Below, one piece after another: positions 17,105 to 25,967 of a stretch of 64,000 bases of DNA. A program made the position numbers and the translations under genes. Below the pieces are notes generated by a model. That model did no database searches. It was not told where the DNA came from and saw only the letters and a list, made by a program, of their open reading frames with translations. The stretch comes from Tabrizicola aquatica (GTDB lineage Bacteria > Pseudomonadota > Alphaproteobacteria > Rhodobacterales > Rhodobacteraceae). The stretch is taken from the NCBI RefSeq assembly GCF_002900975.1, contig NZ_PJON01000001.1, positions 992,001 through 1,056,000 on the forward strand. The letters run 5' to 3'. The first letter of the stretch is position 1. Each line of letters opens with the position of its first letter.

Positions 17105-18193
17105 ATGAAACGCATTCTTACCACCGCAGCGGCGCTTGCCGCAGCGGCATCCGGCGCAAATGCCGGGGCGCTAGATCGGTCGGGCCAATCCATCGCCTCG
17201 ATCTTCGAACTGGGGAACTATGCCGAACTCAGCTTCGGCTCGATCAGCCCGTCGGTCGAGGGCACCTCGGCGGCCGGACTGGGCAGCCGACCCTCGGGCG
17301 ACATGGCGGGTGACTACCTGCAACTGGGCCTGGCCATGAAGATGGACCTGAACGACAACCTCGCCCTGGGCCTGATCTATGACCAGCCGTTCGGAGCGAA
17401 CGTCGATTATCCGGCCGGAACGGGCTATTATGCGCAAGGCACCGTGGCCGAGTTGAACACCCATGCCCTGACGGTGCTGGCCAAATACCGGCTGCCGTCG
17501 AACATCAGCCTGATCGGCGGCCTGCGCTATCAGACCTTCGCGGCCGAGGCCAACATTCCCTTCGTCGCGGGCTATTCGGTCATCGGCGACCGCGACGGCG
17601 CGGTGGGCTATGTGGTGGGCGTCGCCTATGAAAAGCCCGAGATCGCCCTGCGCGTCGCGCTGACCTACAACTCGTCGGTGAAGCACTCGCTGGACACGTC
17701 CGAGGTTTCCGTCATCCCCGGCCCCGACTCCGTCACCGACATCGAGACGCCGCAGTCGGTCAACCTGGAATTCCAGTCCGGCATCGCCAAGGACACGCTG
17801 ATCTTCGGCTCGATACGCTGGGTGGACTGGTCCGAGTTCGTCATCGATCCGGCCCGCTATCCGCCGCCGCAGGCGCTGGTCTCGTACAGCGGGGACTACA
17901 CGACCTACACCCTGGGCCTTGGCCGCCGGTTCAACGAGAACTGGTCCGGCGCCGTCTCGATCGGCTACGAAAAAGGCCTGGGCGGGTTCTCGTCCAACCT
18001 TGGGCCATCGGATGGCCAGCGTTCGATCGGTGTGTCGGCGATCTACACCGTGGACAACATCAAGATCACCGGCGGCATCCGCTATGTCGACATCGGTAAC
18101 GCGCAGCCGACGCTGGACCAGACCAACCCATCGGCCAGCTTCACCGACAACTCGGGCATCGCTGTGGGCCTGAAGATCGGCTACACCTTCTGA
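17105..18193 (+). CDS. FadL/OmpP1-type outer-membrane transport protein
   Basis: The 362-aa protein has a signal peptide (MKRILTTAAALAAAASGANAG) followed by a long beta-barrel. LNDNLALGLIYDQPFGANVDYP matches the conserved FadL/TodX segment. The C-terminus GIAVGLKIGYTF ends with the aromatic residue needed for outer-membrane insertion. FadL-family porins import hydrophobic molecules such as fatty acids; the substrate here is unproven. ATG 17105 directly begins the signal peptide. A strong terminator follows. Confidence 0.88.
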   Translation: MKRILTTAAALAAAASGANAGALDRSGQSIASIFELGNYAELSFGSISPSVEGTSAAGLGSRPSGDMAGDYLQLGLAMKMDLNDNLALGLIYDQPFGANVDYPAGTGYYAQGTVAELNTHALTVLAKYRLPSNISLIGGLRYQTFAAEANIPFVAGYSVIGDRDGAVGYVVGVAYEKPEIALRVALTYNSSVKHSLDTSEVSVIPGPDSVTDIETPQSVNLEFQSGIAKDTLIFGSIRWVDWSEFVIDPARYPPPQALVSYSGDYTTYTLGLGRRFNENWSGAVSIGYEKGLGGFSSNLGPSDGQRSIGVSAIYTVDNIKITGGIRYVDIGNAQPTLDQTNPSASFTDNSGIAVGLKIGYTF

Positions 18194-18210
18194 ACCGCCA
18201 GCACGGCATG

Positions 18211-18239
18211 AAACCCCGCCCCACCCGGGCGGGGTTTTT
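18211..18239 (+). terminator. Rho-independent terminator of the FadL-like gene
   Basis: An 11-bp stem (AAACCCCGCCC with GGGCGGGGTTT) closes a 5-nt loop and is followed directly by T residues, 18 nt after the stop codon. Confidence 0.88.
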
Positions 18240-18294
18240 CCATTGTGAAGCCTTTCGCCCGGCGATAACACGGGCCGCGATGAGGGGTGACGCG

Positions 18295-19152
18295 ATGATC
18301 TACAGCTCTGGTTCCGACTACCTGAACGCCCGCGCCAAGCGGGTCATGCTGTTTGGCATGTCTGGCTTGGGCAAGACCTACCTCTCGACCCTCTTGCGCG
18401 ACCATGGCGACTGGTTCCACTACTCGGTCGATTACCGGATCGGCACGCGCTACATGGGGGAATACATCGCCGACAACTTCAAGCGCGAGGCGATGAAGGT
18501 TCCGCTTCTGCGTGAGCTTCTGATGACCGACAGCGTCTATATTGCGTCGAACATCACCTTCGACAACCTCGCGCCCCTGTCCACCTACCTTGGCAAACCC
18601 GGCGATCCAGCCAAGGGCGGCGTGCCTTTTGCCGAATACATGAAGCGTCAGGAACAGCACCGCGCCGCCGAAGTGGCAGCGACCCTGGACACCGCCCGCT
18701 TCATGGAGCGGGCGAAGGAAATCTACGGCTACCCTAACTTCGTCTGCGACACCTCCGGTTCCATCTGCGAGGTGGTCGAGGCCGAGGACCCTACCGATCC
18801 GGTGATGAAGCAGCTGTCCGAAACCCTGCTTCTGGTCTGGATCAAGGGCTCGGACGCCCATACGGCCGAACTCGTCCGCCGCTTCGACCGCGCCCCGAAA
18901 CCGATGTATTACCAGCCGCATTTCCTTCATGCGGCGTGGGAGGAATACCGCGCAACCCATTCCGTGACCGAAGAAAACTGCGATCCAGATCACTTCGTCC
19001 GCTGGACCTATGCCCGCGCCCTGGCCCACCGCCAGCCGCGTTATGCCGCCATGGCGCGCTGGGGCGTGACCGTGACGGCCGAAGAAGTGGCCGAGGTCCG
19101 GTCAACGGCCGACTTCGACGCGCTTATGGCCCGGGCCATCGACCGGACCTGA
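18295..19152 (+). CDS. P-loop ATPase of unknown function, next to metA
   Basis: The 285-aa soluble protein has a Walker A motif FGMSGLGKTYLST (about residues 17-29) near the start. A nucleotide-kinase-like fold is suggested by DYRIGTRYMGEYI and by FVCDTSGSICEVVE. The acidic DTSG might be a Walker B or substrate site. No known kinase signature is complete, so I call it only a P-loop ATPase. ATG 18295 follows GAGGGG. metA begins 57 nt after its stop, so co-transcription is possible. Confidence 0.75.
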   Translation: MIYSSGSDYLNARAKRVMLFGMSGLGKTYLSTLLRDHGDWFHYSVDYRIGTRYMGEYIADNFKREAMKVPLLRELLMTDSVYIASNITFDNLAPLSTYLGKPGDPAKGGVPFAEYMKRQEQHRAAEVAATLDTARFMERAKEIYGYPNFVCDTSGSICEVVEAEDPTDPVMKQLSETLLLVWIKGSDAHTAELVRRFDRAPKPMYYQPHFLHAAWEEYRATHSVTEENCDPDHFVRWTYARALAHRQPRYAAMARWGVTVTAEEVAEVRSTADFDALMARAIDRT

Positions 19153-19209
19153 TCTTGCAACCCTGACACGCCTTGCCTAGCTTTCCTTTCCCACCCAAGG
19201 ACTGACCAG

Positions 19210-20127
19210 ATGCCAATCACGCTTCCCGAAACCCTGCCCGCCTATGACGTGCTGCGGTCCGAGGGCGTCATGGTCATGTCGCCCACCCGCGCCGCGCATC
19301 AGGACATCCGGCCCCTGCGGATCGGTCTGCTTAACCTGATGCCGAAGAAGATCCAGACCGAGAACCAGTTCGCCCGCCTGATCGGGGCCACGCCGCTGCA
19401 GATCGACCTGCATCTGATCCGCATGTCCGAGCATACGACCAAGAACACCGCGGCCGAGCATATGGCGACCTTCTACCGCCCCTTCCAGGCGGTGAAGGAT
19501 GAGAAATTCGACGGCCTGATCATCACCGGCGCGCCGATCGAGCATCTGCCGTTCGAAGAGGTCACCTACTGGGACGAGCTGTGTGAGGTCATGGACTGGA
19601 CCCAGACCAACGTTCAATCCACCTTCGGCGTCTGCTGGGGCGGGATGGCGATGATCAACCATTTCCACGGCGTGAAGAAGCACATGCTGCAGGCCAAGGC
19701 GTTCGGCTGCTTCCGCCACCAGAACCTTGCGCCGACCTCGCCCTATCTGCGTGGGTTCTCGGATGATTTCGTCATCCCCGTCTCCCGCTGGACCGAGATG
19801 AAACAGGCCGAGATCGACGCTGCACCGGGCCTGAAAACCCTTCTCGGAAGCGACGAGGTCGGCCCCTGCCTGGTCGAGGATGCCGGTCACCGCGCGCTCT
19901 ATATCTTCAACCACTTCGAATATGACAGCGACACGCTGAAGCAGGAATATGACCGGGACATCGCCAACGGCACGCCGATCAATGTGCCCATGAACTACTA
20001 CCCCGATGACAACCCCGCGATGCCGCCCCTGAACCGGTGGAGAAGTCACGCCCACCTGCTATATGGCAACTGGATCAACGAGATCTATCAATCCACGCCA
20101 TATGACATTGAAGAGATTGGCCACTAG
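19210..20127 (+). CDS. metA: Homoserine O-acetyltransferase (MetA family, acetyl-type)
   Basis: This enzyme activates homoserine for methionine synthesis. The catalytic cysteine is Cys142 in GVCWGG, and the FNHFEYD segment carries the family's His/Glu. Residue 111 is Glu ([13 protein letters not shown]). In MetA, Glu at 111 goes with acetyl-CoA use and Gly, as in E. coli, with succinyl-CoA. I therefore prefer acetyltransferase, although the name succinyltransferase is common in databases. At 305 aa it is the normal length. I find no recognisable SAM-II riboswitch in the short upstream gap. Confidence 0.94.
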   Translation: MPITLPETLPAYDVLRSEGVMVMSPTRAAHQDIRPLRIGLLNLMPKKIQTENQFARLIGATPLQIDLHLIRMSEHTTKNTAAEHMATFYRPFQAVKDEKFDGLIITGAPIEHLPFEEVTYWDELCEVMDWTQTNVQSTFGVCWGGMAMINHFHGVKKHMLQAKAFGCFRHQNLAPTSPYLRGFSDDFVIPVSRWTEMKQAEIDAAPGLKTLLGSDEVGPCLVEDAGHRALYIFNHFEYDSDTLKQEYDRDIANGTPINVPMNYYPDDNPAMPPLNRWRSHAHLLYGNWINEIYQSTPYDIEEIGH

Positions 20128-21034
20128 CCTCGTCATTGCTGCCCTGGGGCTTGCCGGTGTCACCCACTGGCGCGCGTCTGCGCGTGAGGCCGCGGCCGAG
20201 GCCGCCTTTCCGCCCACCGGGCAGTTCGTCACGGTCGCAGGCCGCCGTCTGCATTACGAGATGGCGGGCAGCGGCCCCGACCTGGTGTTGATCCATGGCG
20301 CGTCAGGCTCGTTGCGCGACCTTACCTTTTCGTTGCGGGACCGTCTGACCGACCGCTTTCGCGTGATCGCAGTGGACCGCCCCGGCCTTGGCCACTCGGA
20401 CCCGCTGGAGGAGACCAGCCTTCTGGCTCAGGCGCGGCACATCAAGGCGGGCCTCGCGCAGCTTGGGGTGACGGAACCGGTCGTCCTGGGTCAAAGCTAC
20501 GGCGGCGCGGTGGCCCTTGCCTGGGCACTGGAGGGCGGGCCCCGGGCACTGGTCCTGGTCGGCAGCCCCTCGATGCCCTGGCCCGGCAAGCTGGACCCCT
20601 GGTACCGCCTGACCGACACCTGGCCCGGTCGCCACCTGGCGATCCCGCTGGCCGCGGCCTTCGTGCCGCAGTCCTACGTCTCGGCCGCCACCGCCGCGGT
20701 CTTTGCCCCCGGCCCCGTGCCCGCGGGCTATGAAGACCACCTTGGCGCGGCTTTGACCCTGCGGCGTGAGACGCTGGTCGCAAACACCAGCCAGATCAAC
20801 AGCCTGCGGCCCGAACTTGTGACGATGGAACCGCGCTATCCCGCGCTTGCGCTGCCGGTCGAGCTGATCCACGGCACCGCCGATACCATCGTGCCGCTGC
20901 ATATCCATTCGCAGCCCCTGGCGCAGCTTTTGCCGAACGTGACCCTGACCACGATCCCCGGGGCCGGGCACATGCCGCACCACAGCCACGCGGATCTGGT
21001 CCTGCAAGCGATCGACCGCGCCGCATTGCGCTAA
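20102..21034 (+). CDS. Alpha/beta hydrolase, membrane-anchored or exported
   Basis: An N-terminal hydrophobic helix ([18 protein letters not shown]) precedes a hydrolase fold. The oxyanion region is [10 protein letters not shown], the nucleophile serine is in [11 protein letters not shown], the acid is near [12 protein letters not shown] and the histidine is in PGAGHMPH. The sequence resembles general AB-hydrolase-1 enzymes; the substrate is unknown. ATG 20102 overlaps the 3' end of metA by 26 nt, which gives a gene of 310 aa and suggests coupling with metA. Confidence 0.82.
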   Translation: MTLKRLATSLVIAALGLAGVTHWRASAREAAAEAAFPPTGQFVTVAGRRLHYEMAGSGPDLVLIHGASGSLRDLTFSLRDRLTDRFRVIAVDRPGLGHSDPLEETSLLAQARHIKAGLAQLGVTEPVVLGQSYGGAVALAWALEGGPRALVLVGSPSMPWPGKLDPWYRLTDTWPGRHLAIPLAAAFVPQSYVSAATAAVFAPGPVPAGYEDHLGAALTLRRETLVANTSQINSLRPELVTMEPRYPALALPVELIHGTADTIVPLHIHSQPLAQLLPNVTLTTIPGAGHMPHHSHADLVLQAIDRAALR

Positions 21035-21077
21035 GGCTTTCAATCGCCATACTGGCCGCGATGTAAGGAGGATTCAG

Positions 21078-21947
21078 ATGACTCTGCCATTCGACGGCGC
21101 GATCAGCCGCTATTTCCGCGAAGGCGCGCCGAAAGAGGTGCGCAAGGCGATCGAGAACGCCGGCAAGGACGAGATCATGACTGCCTCTTACCCCTACCGG
21201 GAGGAAATGAAGGGCAAGGACTACAGCGCCCAGATGGAAGCCCTGCAGATCGAGCTTGCAAAGATGCAGTCGGGGCTGAAAGCCACAGGCAAGCGGCTGG
21301 TGGTGGTGTTCGAAGGCCGCGATGCCGCCGGCAAGGGCGGCACGATCAAGGCGGTGACCGAAAACCTCAACCCACGCCAGGCCTATGTCGTGGCCCTGTC
21401 AAAGCCGTCCGAGCGGGAGAGCCAGCAATGGTACTTCCAACGCTACGTCGACTGGTTCCCGGCAAAGGGCGAGGTCGCCCTCTATGACCGCAGCTGGTAC
21501 AACCGCGCGATGATCGAGCATGTCTTCGGCTTCTGCACGCCGGAGCAGCGGGCGAAGTTCTTCCGGCAGCTCCCCGAATTCGAGCAGATGATCGTCGATG
21601 AGGGGATCATCTTCCTGAAGATCTGGCTGGAGGTCGGGCGGGCCGAGCAGCTGAAACGCTTTCTCGACCGTGAGGGGGACCTCTTGAAGCAATGGAAGCT
21701 CTCCCAGATCGATGTGGACGGGCTGGCAAAGTGGGACGACTACTGCGCGGCGATCGATGAGACGATGGAGCGGACCCACTTCAAGCACGCACCCTGGACG
21801 GTGATCCTGTCCGACGACAAGAAACGCGCGCGGATCGCGGCGATTCAGACGATCCTCGGGGCGGTCGATTATGCGGGGAAGGATGCGGGCGCGATCGGGA
21901 AGATCGACGACAGGATCTGCGGCGGGCCGAAGCTGCGGGCAAAATGA
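21078..21947 (+). CDS. ppk2: Polyphosphate kinase 2
   Basis: PPK2 enzymes move phosphate between polyphosphate and nucleotides. The 289-aa protein has Walker A in [14 protein letters not shown], the lid segment [17 protein letters not shown] and the catalytic [10 protein letters not shown]; the C-terminal half ends with TPW-type residues [15 protein letters not shown]. Length and motifs fit a one-domain PPK2. Nucleotide preference (ADP, GDP or AMP) cannot be read from sequence. AGGAGG lies 8 nt before the ATG. It overlaps the TetR gene start by 4 nt. Confidence 0.93.
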   Translation: MTLPFDGAISRYFREGAPKEVRKAIENAGKDEIMTASYPYREEMKGKDYSAQMEALQIELAKMQSGLKATGKRLVVVFEGRDAAGKGGTIKAVTENLNPRQAYVVALSKPSERESQQWYFQRYVDWFPAKGEVALYDRSWYNRAMIEHVFGFCTPEQRAKFFRQLPEFEQMIVDEGIIFLKIWLEVGRAEQLKRFLDREGDLLKQWKLSQIDVDGLAKWDDYCAAIDETMERTHFKHAPWTVILSDDKKRARIAAIQTILGAVDYAGKDAGAIGKIDDRICGGPKLRAK

Positions 21948-22555
21948 AGCGGGGATACCACCACGGCAACCTCCGGCAGGCGCTGGTCGAGGCGGCGCTG
22001 GCGTTGATCGCCGAGAAGGGGCCGCAAGGCTTCACCTTGTCCGAGGCCGCGAAGGCGGCGGATGTGACGCCGGCGGCGGTCTACCGGCACTTTGCCGGGC
22101 GGGATGACCTTTTGGCCGAGGTGGCGCGCCAGGGGTTCGACATTTTCGCCGCCCTGCTGGAATATGCCTACGATGAGGGGCGGCCGTCCGCGCTGGCGGC
22201 CTTTGAGGCGACGGGGCGGGCTTATCTCGCCTTCGCCCGGAAGTATCCGGGCCACTACCAGGCGATGTTTGAAAGCGGGCTGCAGCCGGGGAAGCACCCT
22301 GATCTGGCCCAGGTCTCGGCCAAGGCAAGGGCGACGATGGACCGGGCGGCGGAGGGGCTGGTCAAAGGGCTGCCCGAGGGGCGGCGGCCGCCGGCCTCCA
22401 TGGTGTCGGCCCATGTCTGGGCAGTCAGTCACGGTGTGGTGGAGTTGTTCCTGCGGGGGAACGGGGGGCCGCAGCCCTGGCCGGCGGAGGATCTGTTGGA
22501 GACCGGGATCGGGATCTATCTGCGCGGGCTGGGGCTGATCTCGCCGGATCGGTGA
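21944..22555 (+). CDS. TetR/AcrR-family regulator
   Basis: The 203-aa protein has an N-terminal TetR helix-turn-helix: [22 protein letters not shown] and [31 protein letters not shown] (about residues 25-55). The C-terminal ligand-binding part is helical, with a TetR_C_33-like region. The target is unknown. Overlap with ppk2 (ATGA) suggests the two are co-expressed. A perfect palindrome TGTCCAC-G-GTGGACA at 22563-22577, just after the stop, could be an operator. Confidence 0.87.
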   Translation: MKRGYHHGNLRQALVEAALALIAEKGPQGFTLSEAAKAADVTPAAVYRHFAGRDDLLAEVARQGFDIFAALLEYAYDEGRPSALAAFEATGRAYLAFARKYPGHYQAMFESGLQPGKHPDLAQVSAKARATMDRAAEGLVKGLPEGRRPPASMVSAHVWAVSHGVVELFLRGNGGPQPWPAEDLLETGIGIYLRGLGLISPDR

Positions 22556-22562
22556 GGTGAAG

Positions 22563-22577
22563 TGTCCACGGTGGACA
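22563..22577. promoter_or_regulatory. Perfect odd-centred palindrome next to tetR
   Basis: TGTCCAC-G-GTGGACA is a perfect 7+1+7 dyad that starts 7 nt after the TetR stop codon. It has the shape of a TetR-family operator, but its position between convergent genes leaves a small terminator equally possible. I did not look for a second copy by computation. Confidence 0.3.
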
Positions 22578-22655
22578 GAATCCGAAAACCCTGCCTTTTC
22601 ATAGATTTGCCCGCGGGCATTCAGGAAGTGTTAAGGTCGTTGCAAGGCCGAGCAT

Positions 22656-22701
22656 CGAGTTTTCGCAGAAAACTCGTGCACTGATTTTCTGCGAAAATCA
22701 G
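22656..22701. terminator. 46-bp double-hairpin element, copy 2 (inverted)
   Basis: The first dyad has arms CGAGTTTT/AAAACTCG around loop CGCAG (22656-22676). The second has arms CTGATTTT/AAAATCAG around loop CTGCG (22681-22701). It is the reverse complement of the 6741-6786 element with few changes, and again lies between convergent genes. Confidence 0.65.
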
Positions 22702-22706
22702 AAAGG

Positions 22707-23807
22707 CTAGCGGAACAGGACCAGGGCCGAGGGGCTCCACGCGACGCGGACCTTGGTGCCGACGTCGAGAACCGGTCGGCCGGGCACGTTGCGCATCGAC
22801 AGGCGCACTTCCACATCGGTCCCGCCAAGATAGACGTCGTAATAGGTCATGTCGCCGAAGTAGATCACCTCGTCGATCACGCCATCCGTCTCGCGTTCGG
22901 TCGGCTTCTGGTCGTCGTAAAGCAGCGTCAGGGTTTCCGGGCGCAGGCCGACAACGGGCGTCTCACCGGTCTTGGCCGGGGCTTGCGAGATGTCCAGCGC
23001 CACGCGGCCCAGGCCCTTGGCGTCGACCTCGACCTTGTCGCCGGCCTCACTGAGGATCTCGGCCGGGATGAAGTTCATCGTGCCGATGAAATCCGCGACC
23101 TTGCGGGTCGCGGGGCGGCGATACAGCGTCTCGGGGTCGGCAAGTTGGGCAATCTCGCCTTCAAACATTACAGCGATCCGGTCGGACATGACCAGCGCCT
23201 CTTCCTGATCATGGGTGACCAGGATGAAGGTGATCCCGACCTGGCGCTGCAGCTTGATCAGTTCGACCTGCATATGCTCGCGCATCTTCTTGTCGAGCGC
23301 GGACAGGGGTTCGTCGAGGAGCAGCACCTTGGGCTTCAGGATCAGCGCCCGGGCCAGCGCCACGCGCTGCCGCTGGCCGCCCGACAGGGCGTGCGCCGCA
23401 CGGTTGCCATAGCCCTTGAGGCCGACCATCTCCAGCGCCTCGGCCACGGCCTTGGCCTTTTCTTCCTTGGACCGCGGGTCCTTGCGCAGGCCGAAGCCCA
23501 CGTTCTCGGCCACCGACATATGCGGGAAGATGGCGTAGGACTGGAACACCATGTTCGTCGGGCGCACGTTCGCCGGCATCCCGGCCGCATCCTTGCCGTC
23601 GATCATCACCACGCCCGAGGAGATGTCCTCGAACCCCGCGATGGTGCGCAGGAGCGTGGTCTTGCCGCAGCCCGAGGGGCCAAGGAGCGAGAAGAACTCG
23701 CCCGCCTTGATCGTGCCGTTGATCCCGCGCAGGGCGTGATAGTCGCCGTAGTATTTGTGGACGTCCTTGAACTCGATCATCGTCGGACGGTCATCGGAAA
23801 AGGTCAC
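22707..23807 (-). CDS. Polyamine-type ABC transporter ATPase (PotA-like)
   Basis: The 366-aa ATPase has all sites intact: Walker A GPSGCGKTT, signature LSGGQRQR, Walker B LLLDEPLSALD and H-loop LVTHDQEEA. A C-terminal TOBE-type domain (from about residue 250) includes FIPAEI and VVGLRPETL. The spermidine/putrescine (PotA) family is the best match. GTG at 23807 overlaps the stop of the permease gene (GTGA) and has GGAGG 6 nt away, so I prefer it to the ATG at 23780. It is the last gene of a three-gene operon. Confidence 0.92.
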   Translation of the reverse strand: MTFSDDRPTMIEFKDVHKYYGDYHALRGINGTIKAGEFFSLLGPSGCGKTTLLRTIAGFEDISSGVVMIDGKDAAGMPANVRPTNMVFQSYAIFPHMSVAENVGFGLRKDPRSKEEKAKAVAEALEMVGLKGYGNRAAHALSGGQRQRVALARALILKPKVLLLDEPLSALDKKMREHMQVELIKLQRQVGITFILVTHDQEEALVMSDRIAVMFEGEIAQLADPETLYRRPATRKVADFIGTMNFIPAEILSEAGDKVEVDAKGLGRVALDISQAPAKTGETPVVGLRPETLTLLYDDQKPTERETDGVIDEVIYFGDMTYYDVYLGGTDVEVRLSMRNVPGRPVLDVGTKVRVAWSPSALVLFR

Positions 23808-24613
23808 AGGAAGCCTCCGGAATCTTTGCCACCCGCCTTGGCGATGCCGCGGCGGCGCATGTACTCGGCAAAGCCGAGCAGGATGATCGAGAAAAGAACC
23901 AGCACGGTCCCGAGTGCCAGCATCGAGGGCACCTTGGCGGGAAAGCGGAACTGGCCAAAGATGTATACGGACAGGATCGGCTGGCCCGAGCCAAGGAAGT
24001 TCGCGATGATGAATTCGTCGAACGAGATGGTGAAGCAGATCAGGAAGCTGGCCATGATGCCGGGCATCACCAGGGGCAGGATGATCAGCCGGAAGGTGGA
24101 CCAGGGGGTTTCGCCAAGGTCAAGGGCGGCCTCTTCCAGCGACTTGTCCAGCGACTGGAAGGCCGAGGTCAGGATCGCCACCGCGAAGGGGGTACAGATC
24201 AGCACCTGGCCGAGGATGACGGTGAACAGCGACAGCGGGATCTGGATCGACAGCAGCACGACCAGAAGCGCCATGGCCACGATCATCTCGGGCAGGACCA
24301 GCGGCAGCATGATCAGGCCCATGACCGGAACCTTGCCGGGGAAGCGGTAGCGCACGCTGGCGCGGGCGGCGAAGATGCCAAGGACGGTCGAGAGTGTGGC
24401 CACCGACAGCGCGATGATCAGGCTGTTCCAGGCCGCGTTGCGCAGGTTCTGGTCGGCCGCCATCTCGCCGAACCATTGCAGGGTGAAGCCTTGCAGCGGG
24501 AAGGCGACGACGCGGCTGTCGTTGAAGGCGAAGATCGGCAGAAGGATGATCGGGCCGTACAGGAACAAGAGGTAGAACAGCGTGTAGCTGCGCAGGAGCG
24601 GGGCCTTCTTCAT
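23804..24613 (-). CDS. ABC transporter permease (PotC-like)
   Basis: The 269-aa membrane protein has six helices and a C-terminal EAA loop in LEEAALDLGETPWSTFRLIILPLVMPG (the EAA-x3-G-x-I-like motif that contacts the ATPase). The start (LRSYTLFYLLFLYGPIILLPIFAFNDS) matches PotC/YdcV permeases. It lies between the other permease and the ATPase genes with 4-nt overlaps at both ends, so the three are one transcript. Confidence 0.9.
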   Translation of the reverse strand: MKKAPLLRSYTLFYLLFLYGPIILLPIFAFNDSRVVAFPLQGFTLQWFGEMAADQNLRNAAWNSLIIALSVATLSTVLGIFAARASVRYRFPGKVPVMGLIMLPLVLPEMIVAMALLVVLLSIQIPLSLFTVILGQVLICTPFAVAILTSAFQSLDKSLEEAALDLGETPWSTFRLIILPLVMPGIMASFLICFTISFDEFIIANFLGSGQPILSVYIFGQFRFPAKVPSMLALGTVLVLFSIILLGFAEYMRRRGIAKAGGKDSGGFL

Positions 24614-25473
24614 TTCTGCCCCCCGATGAAGCGCCGGTTCAGAAGGACGAAGATCAGGCTGACCACCCCGACCATCAGCATCGAGGCCACCGCGAAGGCC
24701 GAGCCCTGGGCGAAGTTGCGCAGTTTGAGAAGTTGCGTCTCGATCAGGTTGGCGATCATCGGCTCCTTGCCGTCGCCGACAAGCTCGGGCGTGACATAGT
24801 CGCCCACGGTCGGGATGAACACGATCAGCGTCGCGGCAATCACGCCCGGCATCGACAGCGGCAGGGTGACGCGCAGGAAGGTGACCCAGCGGCTTTCGCC
24901 CAGGTCCTGCCCGGCCTCAAGGAGTGAGCGGTCGACCTTTTCCAGGCTGACGAAGATCGGCAGCACCGCGAAGGGCGCATAGGCATGGGCCAGCACGATG
25001 ATGATCGACAGGATGGAATAGCTGGCGACGTTTAGCGGCGGCAGGCCGATCGAGGCCAGCGTCGAATCAAGCACACCGCCGTAGCCCAGGATCACGAACC
25101 ACAGGCTTACGCGGATGATGTAGCTAGTCCAGAACGGGATGGTGATCAGGAAAAGCCACAGGCTTTTGCGTTCCGGCTTGACGTGGAAGCTGACAAAATA
25201 GGCCACGGGATAGGCCAGAAGCACGGTGATCGCCGTCACGGTCAGCGCGACCAGCAGCGATTTCAGCATGATGTAGCCGTAGACCGGCTTTGACCACAGC
25301 TCGGCATAGTTTTCGCCGGTGAGGGGCAGCCCCACGGTGCCGCGCCCGCCGGTCAGGACCGAGTAGAGCAGCACCGTCGCCAGCGGCACGGCCAGCAGCA
25401 GGATGACATAGATCGCAGTCGGGCTGATCAGCTTCAGGCCAGCCCTGGCCTCTGAACTTGGCGTTTGCGCCAT
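24610..25473 (-). CDS. ABC transporter permease (PotB-like)
   Basis: The 288-aa inner-membrane protein has six helices and the EAA loop LLEAGQDLGESRWVTFLRVTLPLSMPG. The N-terminal part (LISPTAIYVILLLAVPLATVLLYSVL) matches PotB/YdcU permeases. It is the first gene of the transporter operon. Two adjacent ATGs (25476, 25473) follow an AGGGGG sequence; I use the second. No periplasmic binding-protein gene is found upstream, where one is often expected. Confidence 0.88.
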   Translation of the reverse strand: MAQTPSSEARAGLKLISPTAIYVILLLAVPLATVLLYSVLTGGRGTVGLPLTGENYAELWSKPVYGYIMLKSLLVALTVTAITVLLAYPVAYFVSFHVKPERKSLWLFLITIPFWTSYIIRVSLWFVILGYGGVLDSTLASIGLPPLNVASYSILSIIIVLAHAYAPFAVLPIFVSLEKVDRSLLEAGQDLGESRWVTFLRVTLPLSMPGVIAATLIVFIPTVGDYVTPELVGDGKEPMIANLIETQLLKLRNFAQGSAFAVASMLMVGVVSLIFVLLNRRFIGGQK

Positions 25474-25589
25474 CATGCCCCCTGTCGTGACTGCGCTGCG
25501 GCAGCCTTGCCATTTGATCAAATTAGACCGAACGCCCGGCTTTAAGCAAGAGGGCCATCACTGCGGCGCGAAATCAACCCCAGAGGCAG

Positions 25590-25847
25590 CTATCCGGCGA
25601 CGCGTTCGATGGCAATCGCCCGTTTTTTCAGCTCGTCATAGAGTGTGGGCACGACGCGGAGCGATCCGACGGCCACGCGGAGGGCATCGCTGATGCGATC
25701 CTCGGACGGGTCGGTGGAGGCGACGCGCCAGACCATGCGGCGGGCGACGCCGTCGTCATAGACGATCTCGGTGGCGCCCTGGCGGTTCTTGCGCCAGCCA
25801 AGGAAATCGGCGCCCCCGTGGGGGGCGTGGAAGGATTGCAGGCCCAT
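25590..25847 (-). CDS. Hypothetical 85-aa protein
   Basis: The frame has a normal start and the codon bias of its neighbours; the product contains FHAPHGGADFLGWRKNRQGATEIVYDDG and a helical tail (LYDELKKRAIAIERV). I do not recognise the family. The Gly/Trp-rich first half looks like a small beta structure. It lies between the polyamine-type operon and the MocR gene with no overlap, so it may be an independent gene. Confidence 0.55.
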   Translation of the reverse strand: MGLQSFHAPHGGADFLGWRKNRQGATEIVYDDGVARRMVWRVASTDPSEDRISDALRVAVGSLRVVPTLYDELKKRAIAIERVAG

Positions 25848-25967
25848 TTTCGGACTCTCGCTATATGACTGCTCTGGCGCGACTTTCCGTCAGGTCAGCG
25901 GCAACGGTCAATCCGGTCCACGAATAACAAGCGCGTGAGCGAGTCCCATCTGCAACAGGTGGGGTTT

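Noticed and set aside
19153-19209. SAM-II riboswitch before metA
   Set aside because: The upstream gap is only 57 nt and lacks the conserved SAM-II stem and pseudoknot sequences I know.
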